Shown: positions 52,312 through 58,614 of the stretch, one piece after another | Position numbering within the stretch: position 1 is the first letter of the stretch | Layout of the letters: each line of letters starts with the position of its first letter | Position numbers and translations under genes: made by a program | NCBI GenBank assembly: GCA_035561515.1 | Contig: DATMXP010000058.1 | Location: 1-58,614, forward strand | Source: Terriglobales bacterium | GTDB lineage: Bacteria > Acidobacteriota > Terriglobia > Terriglobales > Acidobacteriaceae | Direction: 5' to 3' | Length of the DNA stretch: 58,614 nucleotides | Notes under the pieces: generated by a model | What the model was told of the DNA's origin: nothing | Seen by the model: only the letters and a program-made list of their open reading frames with translations | Database searches by the model: none

Positions 52312-53835
52312 CTAAGACGACGCTACTTTCTTTCGATATATCTCGTACACCGCGCCGTTCGAAAGCGACACCACATACAAATTTCCGTTCGGACCGGTCA
52401 CAATGTCCGTACCAATACCGAAGTTCCGGCCGAACAACAACGACTCGCTCTCCGTGATGTCGAACTTAGCCGTATTGTCTGCGACACGGTCTTCGAGTCT
52501 CGGATCGTCTACCGCAATTTTCCGACGGTTACCCGTCAACTGCAGTCGAAATAGATATCCGTTTTCAAGAGTAAGCCTCGATGCTCCTACGAACATGTCC
52601 CCTTCGTACTGAGGACCGAGCGCACGGCTGTTAAGGAACCCAATGGCGGCCGGAGCCACTGCAAATCGCCAGCTAAATTCAGGATCGCTATATTTCGCTC
52701 CTGGCAACATATAAAGCCGCGACAGCGCCTCTTGCGGGGTGTCGGCAATATTCGCTGGCGGCCACCTCAACTGCTGCAGTCCACCCGGAAGCGACACCTC
52801 GATTGCCTTGAAATCCGGTACTCGCGATGCCGGTCCCATAATCTGTACCCAACCACCATTGTGGCCTGCATCCACCATCTCGATTTCGTCGTAAGTATCG
52901 TCGCCGTTCAACTCAACCCACAGACTTCCCGATATCGGGTCGAAGGCCATGCCGAAGCCGTTGCGAATGCCGTATGCAAACAGCTTTTGGATGTTAGCTC
53001 CAACTTCACCTCCGATTGCTCCTCCGGCAGCAAAGAAAGGATTGTCCGTCGGAGTACTTCCGTCTGAATTCAGGCGGAACACAGCTCCGGTGACATGAGC
53101 ATCGTCGGGTGCCGGGCCGCCGAACTGATCATCCGGGCTTCCATCTCCCAAGGGCCCATTCGGCAGGTTTTGCAGTGCGCCTCGGCGGCCGTTGTCACCA
53201 ATAATGATGTACAGCTTTCCATCCGGCCCGAAGCGGATCACGCCCGCATTGTGATTCCCTCGTGCGGGTTGGGTTTCGTCACCTTGGTTCGGCGGCTGAG
53301 GTGCACCATCTGCCTGGAAGGAATGCAGCATGATCAGGTTGCGATCGAACGTTAGGGATGTGCCGTTCCACACAAAGCGGTCCACCCGATTTCCAAGCAG
53401 GGGCACGCCGAGCACATTCGTCGAATCTGCTCCCATTTGCGGAGTATCGGAGCACCGTGTTTGGCTCGGAAAGAACGGATCGCTCGGCACAGGAGCGTTG
53501 CACGTCCAGTACAGATACACAAAGTGATTGGTTGCGAATTGCGGATCGAGCGCGATCCCCAGCAGGCCGCGTTCCGAGTTGTTGTTCACCGCCAAATCGA
53601 GCGCTGTGCCCGCAACAGTTCCATTCAACACATGCTGCACACGGCCACTCGCCTTTTCGATTACAAAGAATTCGTTCGTCCCGAGGAACGCTATCGACGT
53701 CGGTTGGTTAAGGCCGGAGACTACGGTTCGTACTGCAAGATTCTTGTCGAGAACTTCGGGCGCAGGCGTTTGCGCAACCGCCACACCAACAAAAAGGAAC
53801 ACCACGAGGAGGAGGGGAGGGAATGGGGATCGCAT
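52312..53835 (-). CDS. Secreted PQQ-dependent sugar dehydrogenase-like beta-propeller
   Basis: 507 residues from ATG 53833-53835 with TGGAGAA upstream; an upstream in-frame start adds 15 residues before the signal peptide. A signal peptide (about 1-22) precedes a GSDH/Yliil-type six-bladed propeller: SERGLLGIALDPQF, NHNAGVIRFGPDGKLYIIIGDNG and AYGIRNGFGMAFDPISGSLWVE are diagnostic of soluble glucose/sorbosone dehydrogenases. The invariant His (RGNHN) and Arg (GIRN) of the PQQ site are present. It oxidises aldoses outside the cytoplasm if PQQ is available. The insert WTCNAPVPSDPFFP...CSDTP with two cysteines is a variation. Confidence 0.88.
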   Translation of the reverse strand: MRSPFPPLLLVVFLFVGVAVAQTPAPEVLDKNLAVRTVVSGLNQPTSIAFLGTNEFFVIEKASGRVQHVLNGTVAGTALDLAVNNNSERGLLGIALDPQFATNHFVYLYWTCNAPVPSDPFFPSQTRCSDTPQMGADSTNVLGVPLLGNRVDRFVWNGTSLTFDRNLIMLHSFQADGAPQPPNQGDETQPARGNHNAGVIRFGPDGKLYIIIGDNGRRGALQNLPNGPLGDGSPDDQFGGPAPDDAHVTGAVFRLNSDGSTPTDNPFFAAGGAIGGEVGANIQKLFAYGIRNGFGMAFDPISGSLWVELNGDDTYDEIEMVDAGHNGGWVQIMGPASRVPDFKAIEVSLPGGLQQLRWPPANIADTPQEALSRLYMLPGAKYSDPEFSWRFAVAPAAIGFLNSRALGPQYEGDMFVGASRLTLENGYLFRLQLTGNRRKIAVDDPRLEDRVADNTAKFDITESESLLFGRNFGIGTDIVTGPNGNLYVVSLSNGAVYEIYRKKVASS

Positions 53836-54063
53836 TGGTTCTCCAGTGCTGATTTCAACGGGATGTTCCTCCCGTTCCAAGAGAAGCTACCCATTACCCA
53901 CGCTAACCGTGTCACAAGATTGTCAACACTTTGTAACGAAGATTTTGCATTTGATTTGGCAACCCACCCGACGGTCTGTAACCCCTGTCGCGTGATCGGA
54001 TGAGGGTCCACGACGGCGAACACTCCCACCCGCCTCGGTTCCCAAATCATCTCCAGAATAACG

Positions 54064-54090
54064 AAAGGCGCGGCCTGAGCCACGCCTTTG
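54064..54090 (-). terminator. Terminator of the His-rich secreted protein gene
   Basis: A stem of the AAAGGCG(T/C)GGC type around 54064-54090, with a G-U pair, is followed on the minus strand by CGTTATT. Confidence 0.6.
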
Positions 54091-54110
54091 ATTGATTCGT
54101 GTCGCTGGAT

Positions 54111-54635
54111 TTACATCGAGATGTTCACCGCAATTCTCACGCCCGGATGCCGCTCGTTATAGAGATAGTACCCGTCATCAGCGTACTCTACGTAAACGTC
54201 GTCGGTTTCATACCATCTCTCTGACCAGTATTCCGGCCACGGGTCCACCATTGTTACCCAGCAGTCGTGATAGCGGAAACGCGGGCGCCCTTCCACAATC
54301 ACCACAGGGTACGAATGGACGCGGAATCTGTGCTCTCGCCCGAAATACACAACGTAACGCTCGCGCGGGACTCGATATCCGTGATATCCGCCACGCTGCT
54401 TCCATCCACGATGTTCGTGCTCCCAGCGAGTCGCGCGATGGTCTACCCAAACCACCCGTTGTCCGCGGTGCGCATCACGACGCTCAACGACTCTTACGGA
54501 CTTACCGTGCTTCTTGTCGAATTTTTCATGCTTATGGTGGTCACCGCCCCGCTTACCATGCTGGCCAAACGCAGGGATTGCGATGGCAAGGCTTGAAACG
54601 AGGATTGCTGTCCCGATTACTCCAGTTAATTTCAC
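54111..54635 (-). CDS. Secreted basic protein rich in His, Arg and Tyr, unknown function
   Basis: 174 residues; GTG start with GGAGGT about 7 nt upstream. A signal peptide (about 1-24, ending IPAFG) is followed by a His/Lys-rich N-terminal part (HGKRGGDHHKHEKFDKKHGK). The rest is aromatic-rich (RYVVYFGREHRFRVHSYPVV, WPEYWSERWYETDDVYVEYA). The layout is that of small acidobacterial exported proteins without a known role. The His-rich start could bind metals, which is speculation. Own terminator downstream. Confidence 0.7.
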   Translation of the reverse strand: MKLTGVIGTAILVSSLAIAIPAFGQHGKRGGDHHKHEKFDKKHGKSVRVVERRDAHRGQRVVWVDHRATRWEHEHRGWKQRGGYHGYRVPRERYVVYFGREHRFRVHSYPVVIVEGRPRFRYHDCWVTMVDPWPEYWSERWYETDDVYVEYADDGYYLYNERHPGVRIAVNISM

Positions 54636-54855
54636 CCTGAAACCTCCAACGAACCGAGCGCTGAATGAACAATGACGAAAAGTGGCTTCCAGCAGCTCTT
54701 TTTTAACATGTTGGACGAAGAATGTGGGAGATTACGAAGGGACTGAGCCCCGTTGCGTTAGCAAGTCCTTGAAAAGCGGCGGGTTAAAGCAAGTCGAGTT
54801 ACTCTTCTACGAGCAGATATACACCATGCGGCATGTGCGCCACAGGCGAGCCGTT

Positions 54856-55170
54856 CTACCATCGCACCATCCCGTCCGGATCGTCCACCAAGACTACCTC
54901 GTATTTTTCCAGCATCGGCATCAGGACTTGTTCCAGTTCGTTCTTCCAGAGTTCGCCTTCATAAAACTTGGCCTTCATCGGTTCGCGCGAAGAAAGGTCC
55001 GGAAAGCCACGCATAAAAAAGAAGACATCGGGATCTTCCACGGAGAGAAACGGACCCAGGATCTTCATACCGATCTCATCGTGCGCAGGCCGAGACTTCG
55101 TCCGGAAAACATCTAGAAATTCAGCGCGTTTTCCGGACTTCGTCTTGTACGTCCGCATTTCAATAATCAT
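54856..55170 (-). CDS. NIPSNAP-family protein
   Basis: 104 residues from ATG 55168-55170. The family pattern is IIEMRTYKTKSGKRAEFLDVF with a conserved Pro-rich middle (LGPFLSVEDPDVFFFMRGFPDL) and a C-terminal FYEGELWKNELEQ. NIPSNAP proteins adopt a ferredoxin-like dimeric fold and are of uncertain function; bacterial ones often sit with small-molecule enzymes. The start overlaps the stop of the upstream gene by ATGA, so the two genes are translationally coupled. The open frame further upstream is inside that gene and not used. Confidence 0.85.
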   Translation of the reverse strand: MIIEMRTYKTKSGKRAEFLDVFRTKSRPAHDEIGMKILGPFLSVEDPDVFFFMRGFPDLSSREPMKAKFYEGELWKNELEQVLMPMLEKYEVVLVDDPDGMVRW

Positions 55171-56300
55171 CGGGAACTGTTTCCGGCAGCACTCCCATTC
55201 CGGACGCGTGTGTCGGTCGCGATCCAGTTCACCTCCCATGTCTTACCACCGTCGTCGGAGAAAGCCTGCTCGAACCGGTATGAGTCGGGCGTGATCGGGG
55301 AGATCACGAACCGGACCAGGATCATGCGTCCGTTGTACTCTTCATGGCTATAGAACTCGCCGCGCCCATTCTTGAACTCTCCGATGGTGGGTTTGGCCAA
55401 CACGCCCATTTTCGGGCTGGCAAAGTACAAGCTCCACTGGCGCGATTGCGGATTATACAGCCGCAGGTTCAGGCCCTCGAACCGTCCTGCTTGACCTTCC
55501 GCTACCAGCTCAACCAGGTTGGCGCGACCACCGCAGAGCTTTTGCACTGTCGTGGTGCCTTCGTAATCCGCCCACTTGCTTGATCCGCTCAGCGGATTCG
55601 CAAGCCGCTTCAGTTGCGTCTTCCACGTGCCAAACTCGAAGTCGAAGTCATGCGGACCGCCTGTTGCGCTGGCATCCTGCGGCGCTCCACCCGCGAGCGC
55701 CGCATCGCTTTCCGGCACTCGTGTTTGGTCGGTGATCCAGTTCACCTCCCAGGTTTTGCCGCCGTCGTCTGAAAACGACTGCTCGAAGTGCGCCGAGTTT
55801 GGCGTAATGTCCGACCACACATATCGCACCAGGATCGTGCGTCCGTTGAATTCCTCCTGGTCGTAGAATTCGCCGCGTCCATTCTTGAACTCACCGACGG
55901 TCGGAACTCCTAACTTGCCGTCCTTCGCGTTTGCCCAATAGATGTTCCATTGCCGCGAGGTCGGGTTATACAGCCGCAGCGTGATTCCTTCGACCTTTCC
56001 CGAAGGACCGTCCGTCAGGAACTCCTCGATATACGCTCGGCCATCCCAAATCCTGCGCGTCTTCGATGTGCCATCGAACTCTACCCACTGCTTCGACCCA
56101 GTCAGTGGCTTCAGCAGACGCTTGAGATGGATCTTCCACGAGCCAACCTCGAAGTCGAAGTTGTTCGACGCGTCGAGAGCCTCAGCCTTCGGTTGAGCAC
56201 TATCCGGTTTTGCTTGGGAGAGGGCATTGATGGAAAGCAGCAGGCAAATGGCGCTGCAAAGGAGTATGAGCTTCGGGAGTCGTATCTTGAATACCCACAT
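55167..56300 (-). CDS. Secreted protein with a tandem-duplicated domain, unknown function
   Basis: 377 residues. A signal peptide (about 1-29, ending NALSQ) is followed by two copies of a roughly 150-residue domain (about 45-195 and 215-365). Each copy has F-D-F-E-x-G-x-W-K at the start, YN-x-x-S-R-Q-W in the middle and SDDGGKTWEVNWI near the end. The repeat resembles DUF1579-like beta-barrel domains but I do not claim a match. Its gene is divergent from a PdxR-type regulator, with an operator overlapping its promoter. It is coupled to a NIPSNAP gene by an ATGA overlap, so the two form a regulated unit. Confidence 0.75.
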   Translation of the reverse strand: MWVFKIRLPKLILLCSAICLLLSINALSQAKPDSAQPKAEALDASNNFDFEVGSWKIHLKRLLKPLTGSKQWVEFDGTSKTRRIWDGRAYIEEFLTDGPSGKVEGITLRLYNPTSRQWNIYWANAKDGKLGVPTVGEFKNGRGEFYDQEEFNGRTILVRYVWSDITPNSAHFEQSFSDDGGKTWEVNWITDQTRVPESDAALAGGAPQDASATGGPHDFDFEFGTWKTQLKRLANPLSGSSKWADYEGTTTVQKLCGGRANLVELVAEGQAGRFEGLNLRLYNPQSRQWSLYFASPKMGVLAKPTIGEFKNGRGEFYSHEEYNGRMILVRFVISPITPDSYRFEQAFSDDGGKTWEVNWIATDTRVRNGSAAGNSSR

Positions 56301-56321
56301 GCGCCAAAGCTACCGGGCACC

Positions 56322-56368
56322 AGTGGCTATGCTCAATAGCCACTTTCCGGTGATACGATATAGCCACT
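56322..56368. promoter_or_regulatory. Three-copy MocR/PdxR-type operator
   Basis: AGTGGCTAT (56322-56330) is inverted to ATAGCCACT (56336-56344), and ATAGCCACT recurs at 56360-56368, 24 bp later in direct orientation. One inverted plus two direct copies is the architecture known for PdxR-type regulators. Read in reverse, copy 2 is AAAGTGGCTAT. The sites lie between the regulator's ATG and the divergent start codon at 56300. Confidence 0.75.
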
Positions 56369-56373
56369 TCTTT

Positions 56374-57855
56374 ATGGGGACGAAGCGCATTGCAGCCACA
56401 TTTCTGCCGCCTGTGGCGCTCGATCGAAGCAGCTATGTTCCCATTTATCGGCAGCTCTACGACTGGTTCCGCAACGCAATTACCACCGGACAAATGCGCC
56501 CAGGACAACGCGTTCCCTCCAGCCGAAGCCTCGCGACCGAACTCAACATCTCGCGCATTCCGGTTCTGAACGCCTTCGAGCAACTTCACGCGGAAGGTTA
56601 TTTCGAAACCTTCACTGGCGCAGGCACCTGCGTTGCTCGGGCGATTCCCGATGAGACGATCAAGGCCGATTCCAGCAAAGATCGACGGGAGCAGATTGAC
56701 GACCGTGCCAAACGCCGGCTTTCCCGCCGCGGAGACGCATTGACTCGCGAGCCTTCGCAAGTTTGGCTCAACAGCCTCGGAGCATTCCGAGTCAGTCTGC
56801 CAGCGCTCGAAAATTTTCCAAGTCGGGTGTGGTCGAAGCTGGTGGCGGCTCATGCCCGGCGTCCATCCAAGAGCAGCATGGCCTACGGCGACGCGATGGG
56901 TTATCTGCCGTTCCGCGAGGCCATCGCCGAGTATCTCGGGGCGGCGCGCGCCGTGCGGTGCCGGCCTTCCCAGATTCTCGTTACTACCGGGTCGCAACAG
57001 GCGCTCCAGCTTTGCGCGCAGGTGCTTCTCGATCCCGGCAGCCAGGTGCTCATGGAAGATCCCGGATATCCGGGCGCTCGGCAGGCGTTCAGCAGCGTGG
57101 GAGCGCGAATCGTTCCGGTGCCGGTTGACGAGGAGGGAATTGAGGTTGGGGCGATTGCGCGCCGAGGACGTAGCGTTCGCGCGATCTATGTCACGCCGTC
57201 GCATCAGTATCCGCTGGGGATGACGATGAGCGCCGCGCGGCGCATGATGCTGCTGGACTGGGCTGTCCGCAGCGGAACTTGGATCATCGAGGACGACTAC
57301 GACAGCGAGTACCGATTCGAAAGCCGTCCTGTCGCCTCGTTGCAAGGACTCGACAGCAGCGATCGCGTCATCTATATCGGGACGTTCAGCAAGGTGATGT
57401 TTCCGGCGCTGCGTCTCGGATACGTCGTTCTTCCTGCCGATCTGGTCCGGGTTTTCTCTGCGGCGCGCGATGCCGCAGACATCTTCTCCTCCACGCTTTA
57501 CCAGGCCGTGATGGCCGACTTCATTCGCGACGGACATTTCGCACGCCACATACGCCGCATGCGTATGCTCTACATGGAGCGCCGCAAGGCTCTGGTGAAG
57601 TCGATTGGTAGTCACATTCCCGGCAGGCTCGAGATCGTGGGCGCCGAAGCCGGCATGCATCTGGTCACATTGCTGCCGCAGGGCGTTAACGATGTCGAGA
57701 TAGCCCGCAAGGCGGCGCAGAAGGGAATTTCCGCGATGCCGCTTTCCAGTTGTTATGTGTCGGCGGAAAAGAGAGGCGGGCTGATTCTCGGCTATGGGGG
57801 CGTCAACGCCCACCAAATCAATGACGCGATTCGCACGCTAAGGACAATTCTGTAG
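56374..57855 (+). CDS. MocR/PdxR-type GntR regulator with aminotransferase domain
   Basis: 493 residues from ATG 56374. The open frame runs 49 codons further up but through the operator, so this start is preferred; no Shine-Dalgarno is visible. An N-terminal GntR winged helix (about 20-90, PGQRVPSSRSLATELNISR) is joined to a class I aminotransferase-like fold (about 120-490). That domain includes the PLP lysine K340 in GTFSKVMFPALRLGY and DDYDSEYRF. Such regulators sense pyridoxal phosphate. It would control itself and the divergent operon through the three-copy operator. No pdx synthesis gene is next to it. Strong terminator downstream. Confidence 0.93.
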   Translation: MGTKRIAATFLPPVALDRSSYVPIYRQLYDWFRNAITTGQMRPGQRVPSSRSLATELNISRIPVLNAFEQLHAEGYFETFTGAGTCVARAIPDETIKADSSKDRREQIDDRAKRRLSRRGDALTREPSQVWLNSLGAFRVSLPALENFPSRVWSKLVAAHARRPSKSSMAYGDAMGYLPFREAIAEYLGAARAVRCRPSQILVTTGSQQALQLCAQVLLDPGSQVLMEDPGYPGARQAFSSVGARIVPVPVDEEGIEVGAIARRGRSVRAIYVTPSHQYPLGMTMSAARRMMLLDWAVRSGTWIIEDDYDSEYRFESRPVASLQGLDSSDRVIYIGTFSKVMFPALRLGYVVLPADLVRVFSAARDAADIFSSTLYQAVMADFIRDGHFARHIRRMRMLYMERRKALVKSIGSHIPGRLEIVGAEAGMHLVTLLPQGVNDVEIARKAAQKGISAMPLSSCYVSAEKRGGLILGYGGVNAHQINDAIRTLRTIL

Positions 57856-57880
57856 AGGATTCGAGGGTGGTTAGAGATAG

Positions 57881-57912
57881 CGGCGTGGCGGGAGCCACGC
57901 CGTTTCTTATTT
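57881..57912 (+). terminator. Terminator of the MocR-type gene
   Basis: CGGCGTGGC (57881-57889) pairs with GCCACGCCG (57894-57902) around GGGA and is followed by TTTCTTATTT. The T-tract overlaps the stop of the convergent gene. Confidence 0.8.
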
Positions 57913-58515
57913 GCCGGATCTGCTGTCTGGCTGGTTGGATTTCAATGCTTCCTGCAGGCCGGCTACATCGTCTCTGCGGACGAAGTCGCTGTTCTTAAGC
58001 TCTTGCAGGGAGTCGAGGAGGAGTTGCGCCAGGGAAGGAGCTTCTTCCTCCGGAGGCTTTTCTTCGGGCTCGACGGGCTTCGGTTGTTTTAACTTTGGCT
58101 GAAGCTTGAGGAGTTCCCGCGCGAGGGCCTGCTGTTCAAGTTGTTGTTGTTCGAGCGGCGACCGGGCATCGGGGCGCGGCATCATGTTCGAGGCGATCTG
58201 GAGGCCATAGAGGTGCATGGCGCAGCCCTTGGCATCGAGGTGGCCGCGGCGGTAGTCGCCGAGCGCATTGTAGACGGAGAGGACAACCGCGCGGGGGTCT
58301 TCGAGCGCGGGGAAGGGCGAGTTGAAGAAATACTCACGGCGGGTGGGGTCAAGATCGTCGTTATAACGACGGTGGAAGTGACAGAAGCGACTGCCGCGCA
58401 CGGCCACGGCGCGACAGGGTGATCCGTCGACCTTGGTGTGGTCGCAGTAATGCAGTTGCGTGGCGGCCGAGTCGCCGCTGAGTTGTGAATGATGTTCTGA
58501 GTTATCGGGATCCAT
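57907..58515 (-). CDS. Protein with a CxxH-type zinc-knuckle-like motif and Pro/Glu-rich linker, unknown
   Basis: 202 residues; GGAGGAG just before the ATG. Near the N-terminus C24, C34, C45 and H48 (YCDHTKVDGSPCRAVAVRG, then FCHFH) form a C-x9-C-x10-C-x2-H pattern. Similar G-x-P-C-R-A modules occur in small phage-associated and transposon-linked zinc proteins. A helical middle (FPALEDPRAVVLSVYNALGDYRRG) and a Pro/Glu-rich linker (PVEPEEKPPEEEAPS) lead to a final helix. No family is recognised. An intrinsic terminator lies directly upstream of its ribosome site. Confidence 0.6.
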   Translation of the reverse strand: MDPDNSEHHSQLSGDSAATQLHYCDHTKVDGSPCRAVAVRGSRFCHFHRRYNDDLDPTRREYFFNSPFPALEDPRAVVLSVYNALGDYRRGHLDAKGCAMHLYGLQIASNMMPRPDARSPLEQQQLEQQALARELLKLQPKLKQPKPVEPEEKPPEEEAPSLAQLLLDSLQELKNSDFVRRDDVAGLQEALKSNQPDSRSGK

Positions 58516-58529
58516 TTCTCCTCCAAATG

Positions 58530-58552
58530 AAAAAGCCCGGTCAGCGCCGGGC
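58530..58552 (-). terminator. Terminator or attenuator immediately before the zinc-motif gene
   Basis: GCCCGG (58535-58540) pairs with CCGGGC (58547-58552). On the minus strand TTTTT follows and the ribosome site begins about 5 nt later. It may end a gene beyond the window or act on this gene's leader. No gene can be supported in 58553-58614. Confidence 0.6.
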
Positions 58553-58614
58553 GTTAGTTCCTGCGGCCCCCCCCACCTTTTTGGCTTATATATGAAAGGA
58601 AAGCACTTAGGCGG

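Noticed and set aside
54636..54855. Spacer after the NIPSNAP gene
   Set aside because: No gene or clear hairpin with T-tract found; short frames are without ribosome sites.
56200..57816. 538-codon minus-strand frame opposite the MocR-type gene
   Set aside because: Antisense to a clear GntR/aminotransferase protein and without conserved motifs.

Overview
The window looks like chromosomal DNA of a free-living soil-type member of the Acidobacteriota, probably Terriglobia and Koribacter-like. This is an inference from moderately high GC, an unusually long Smc of about 1308 residues, and many secreted beta-propeller, TPR and metallopeptidase proteins. Lineage-type insertions in Smc, RimO and RlmN, and frequent TTG/GTG starts behind good Shine-Dalgarno sequences, also fit. 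No rRNA, CRISPR array, insertion sequence or prophage was seen. There is one intact tRNA gene (Leu, anticodon UAG).

Layout. 0.1-4.2 kb: smc with its own promoter and terminator. 4.4-8.3 kb: a SemiSWEET transporter, small secreted and membrane proteins, a secreted M64 peptidase, and a divergent LysR/GNAT pair. 8.4-16.9 kb: a proteostasis block on the minus strand, tig-clpP-clpX followed further on by lon, with a secreted sialidase-like propeller and a PEBP protein in between. 16.9-23.7 kb: an ABM-like protein, a secreted HExxH protein, a zinc-ribbon/rhomboid/TPR fusion, a family-5 uracil-DNA glycosylase, and a DUF3467 gene coupled to a GT39-like membrane enzyme.

23.86-28.80 kb: tRNA-Leu and an inverted, degraded copy of its 5' half plus 54 bp of upstream sequence. 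Together they bracket a three-gene cassette: VIT-family transporter, calcium-type P-type ATPase and tandem UspA. 28.8-32.4 kb: a SYLF lipoprotein, an A-type Fe-S carrier and RimO. 32.4-36.4 kb: a TMTC-like TPR/GT-C membrane protein directly downstream of a type IV pilin gene, and an M16 peptidase. 36.5-44.5 kb: RlmN, aldo-keto reductase, a TIGR03118 propeller, a large TPR lipoprotein, and a PfpI-GNAT-NiCoT run. 44.6-49.4 kb: an orphan histidine kinase, a tiny lmo0937-like gene upstream of csbD, pheA and a propeller lipoprotein. 49.6-52.2 kb: a second lon. 52.3-58.6 kb: a sugar dehydrogenase-like propeller, secreted proteins and a MocR/PdxR-type regulator. The regulator is divergent from an operon of unknown function, with a clear three-copy operator between them.

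The most interesting points are the inverted tRNA-half repeats around the cation/stress cassette, and the PdxR-like regulator with a well-formed operator but no pyridoxal-phosphate synthesis gene beside it. The pilin/TMTC-like pair and a 12-bp hairpin that buries the start codon of an acetyltransferase are also notable. Nothing was computed; all assignments rest on reading motifs and gene order.
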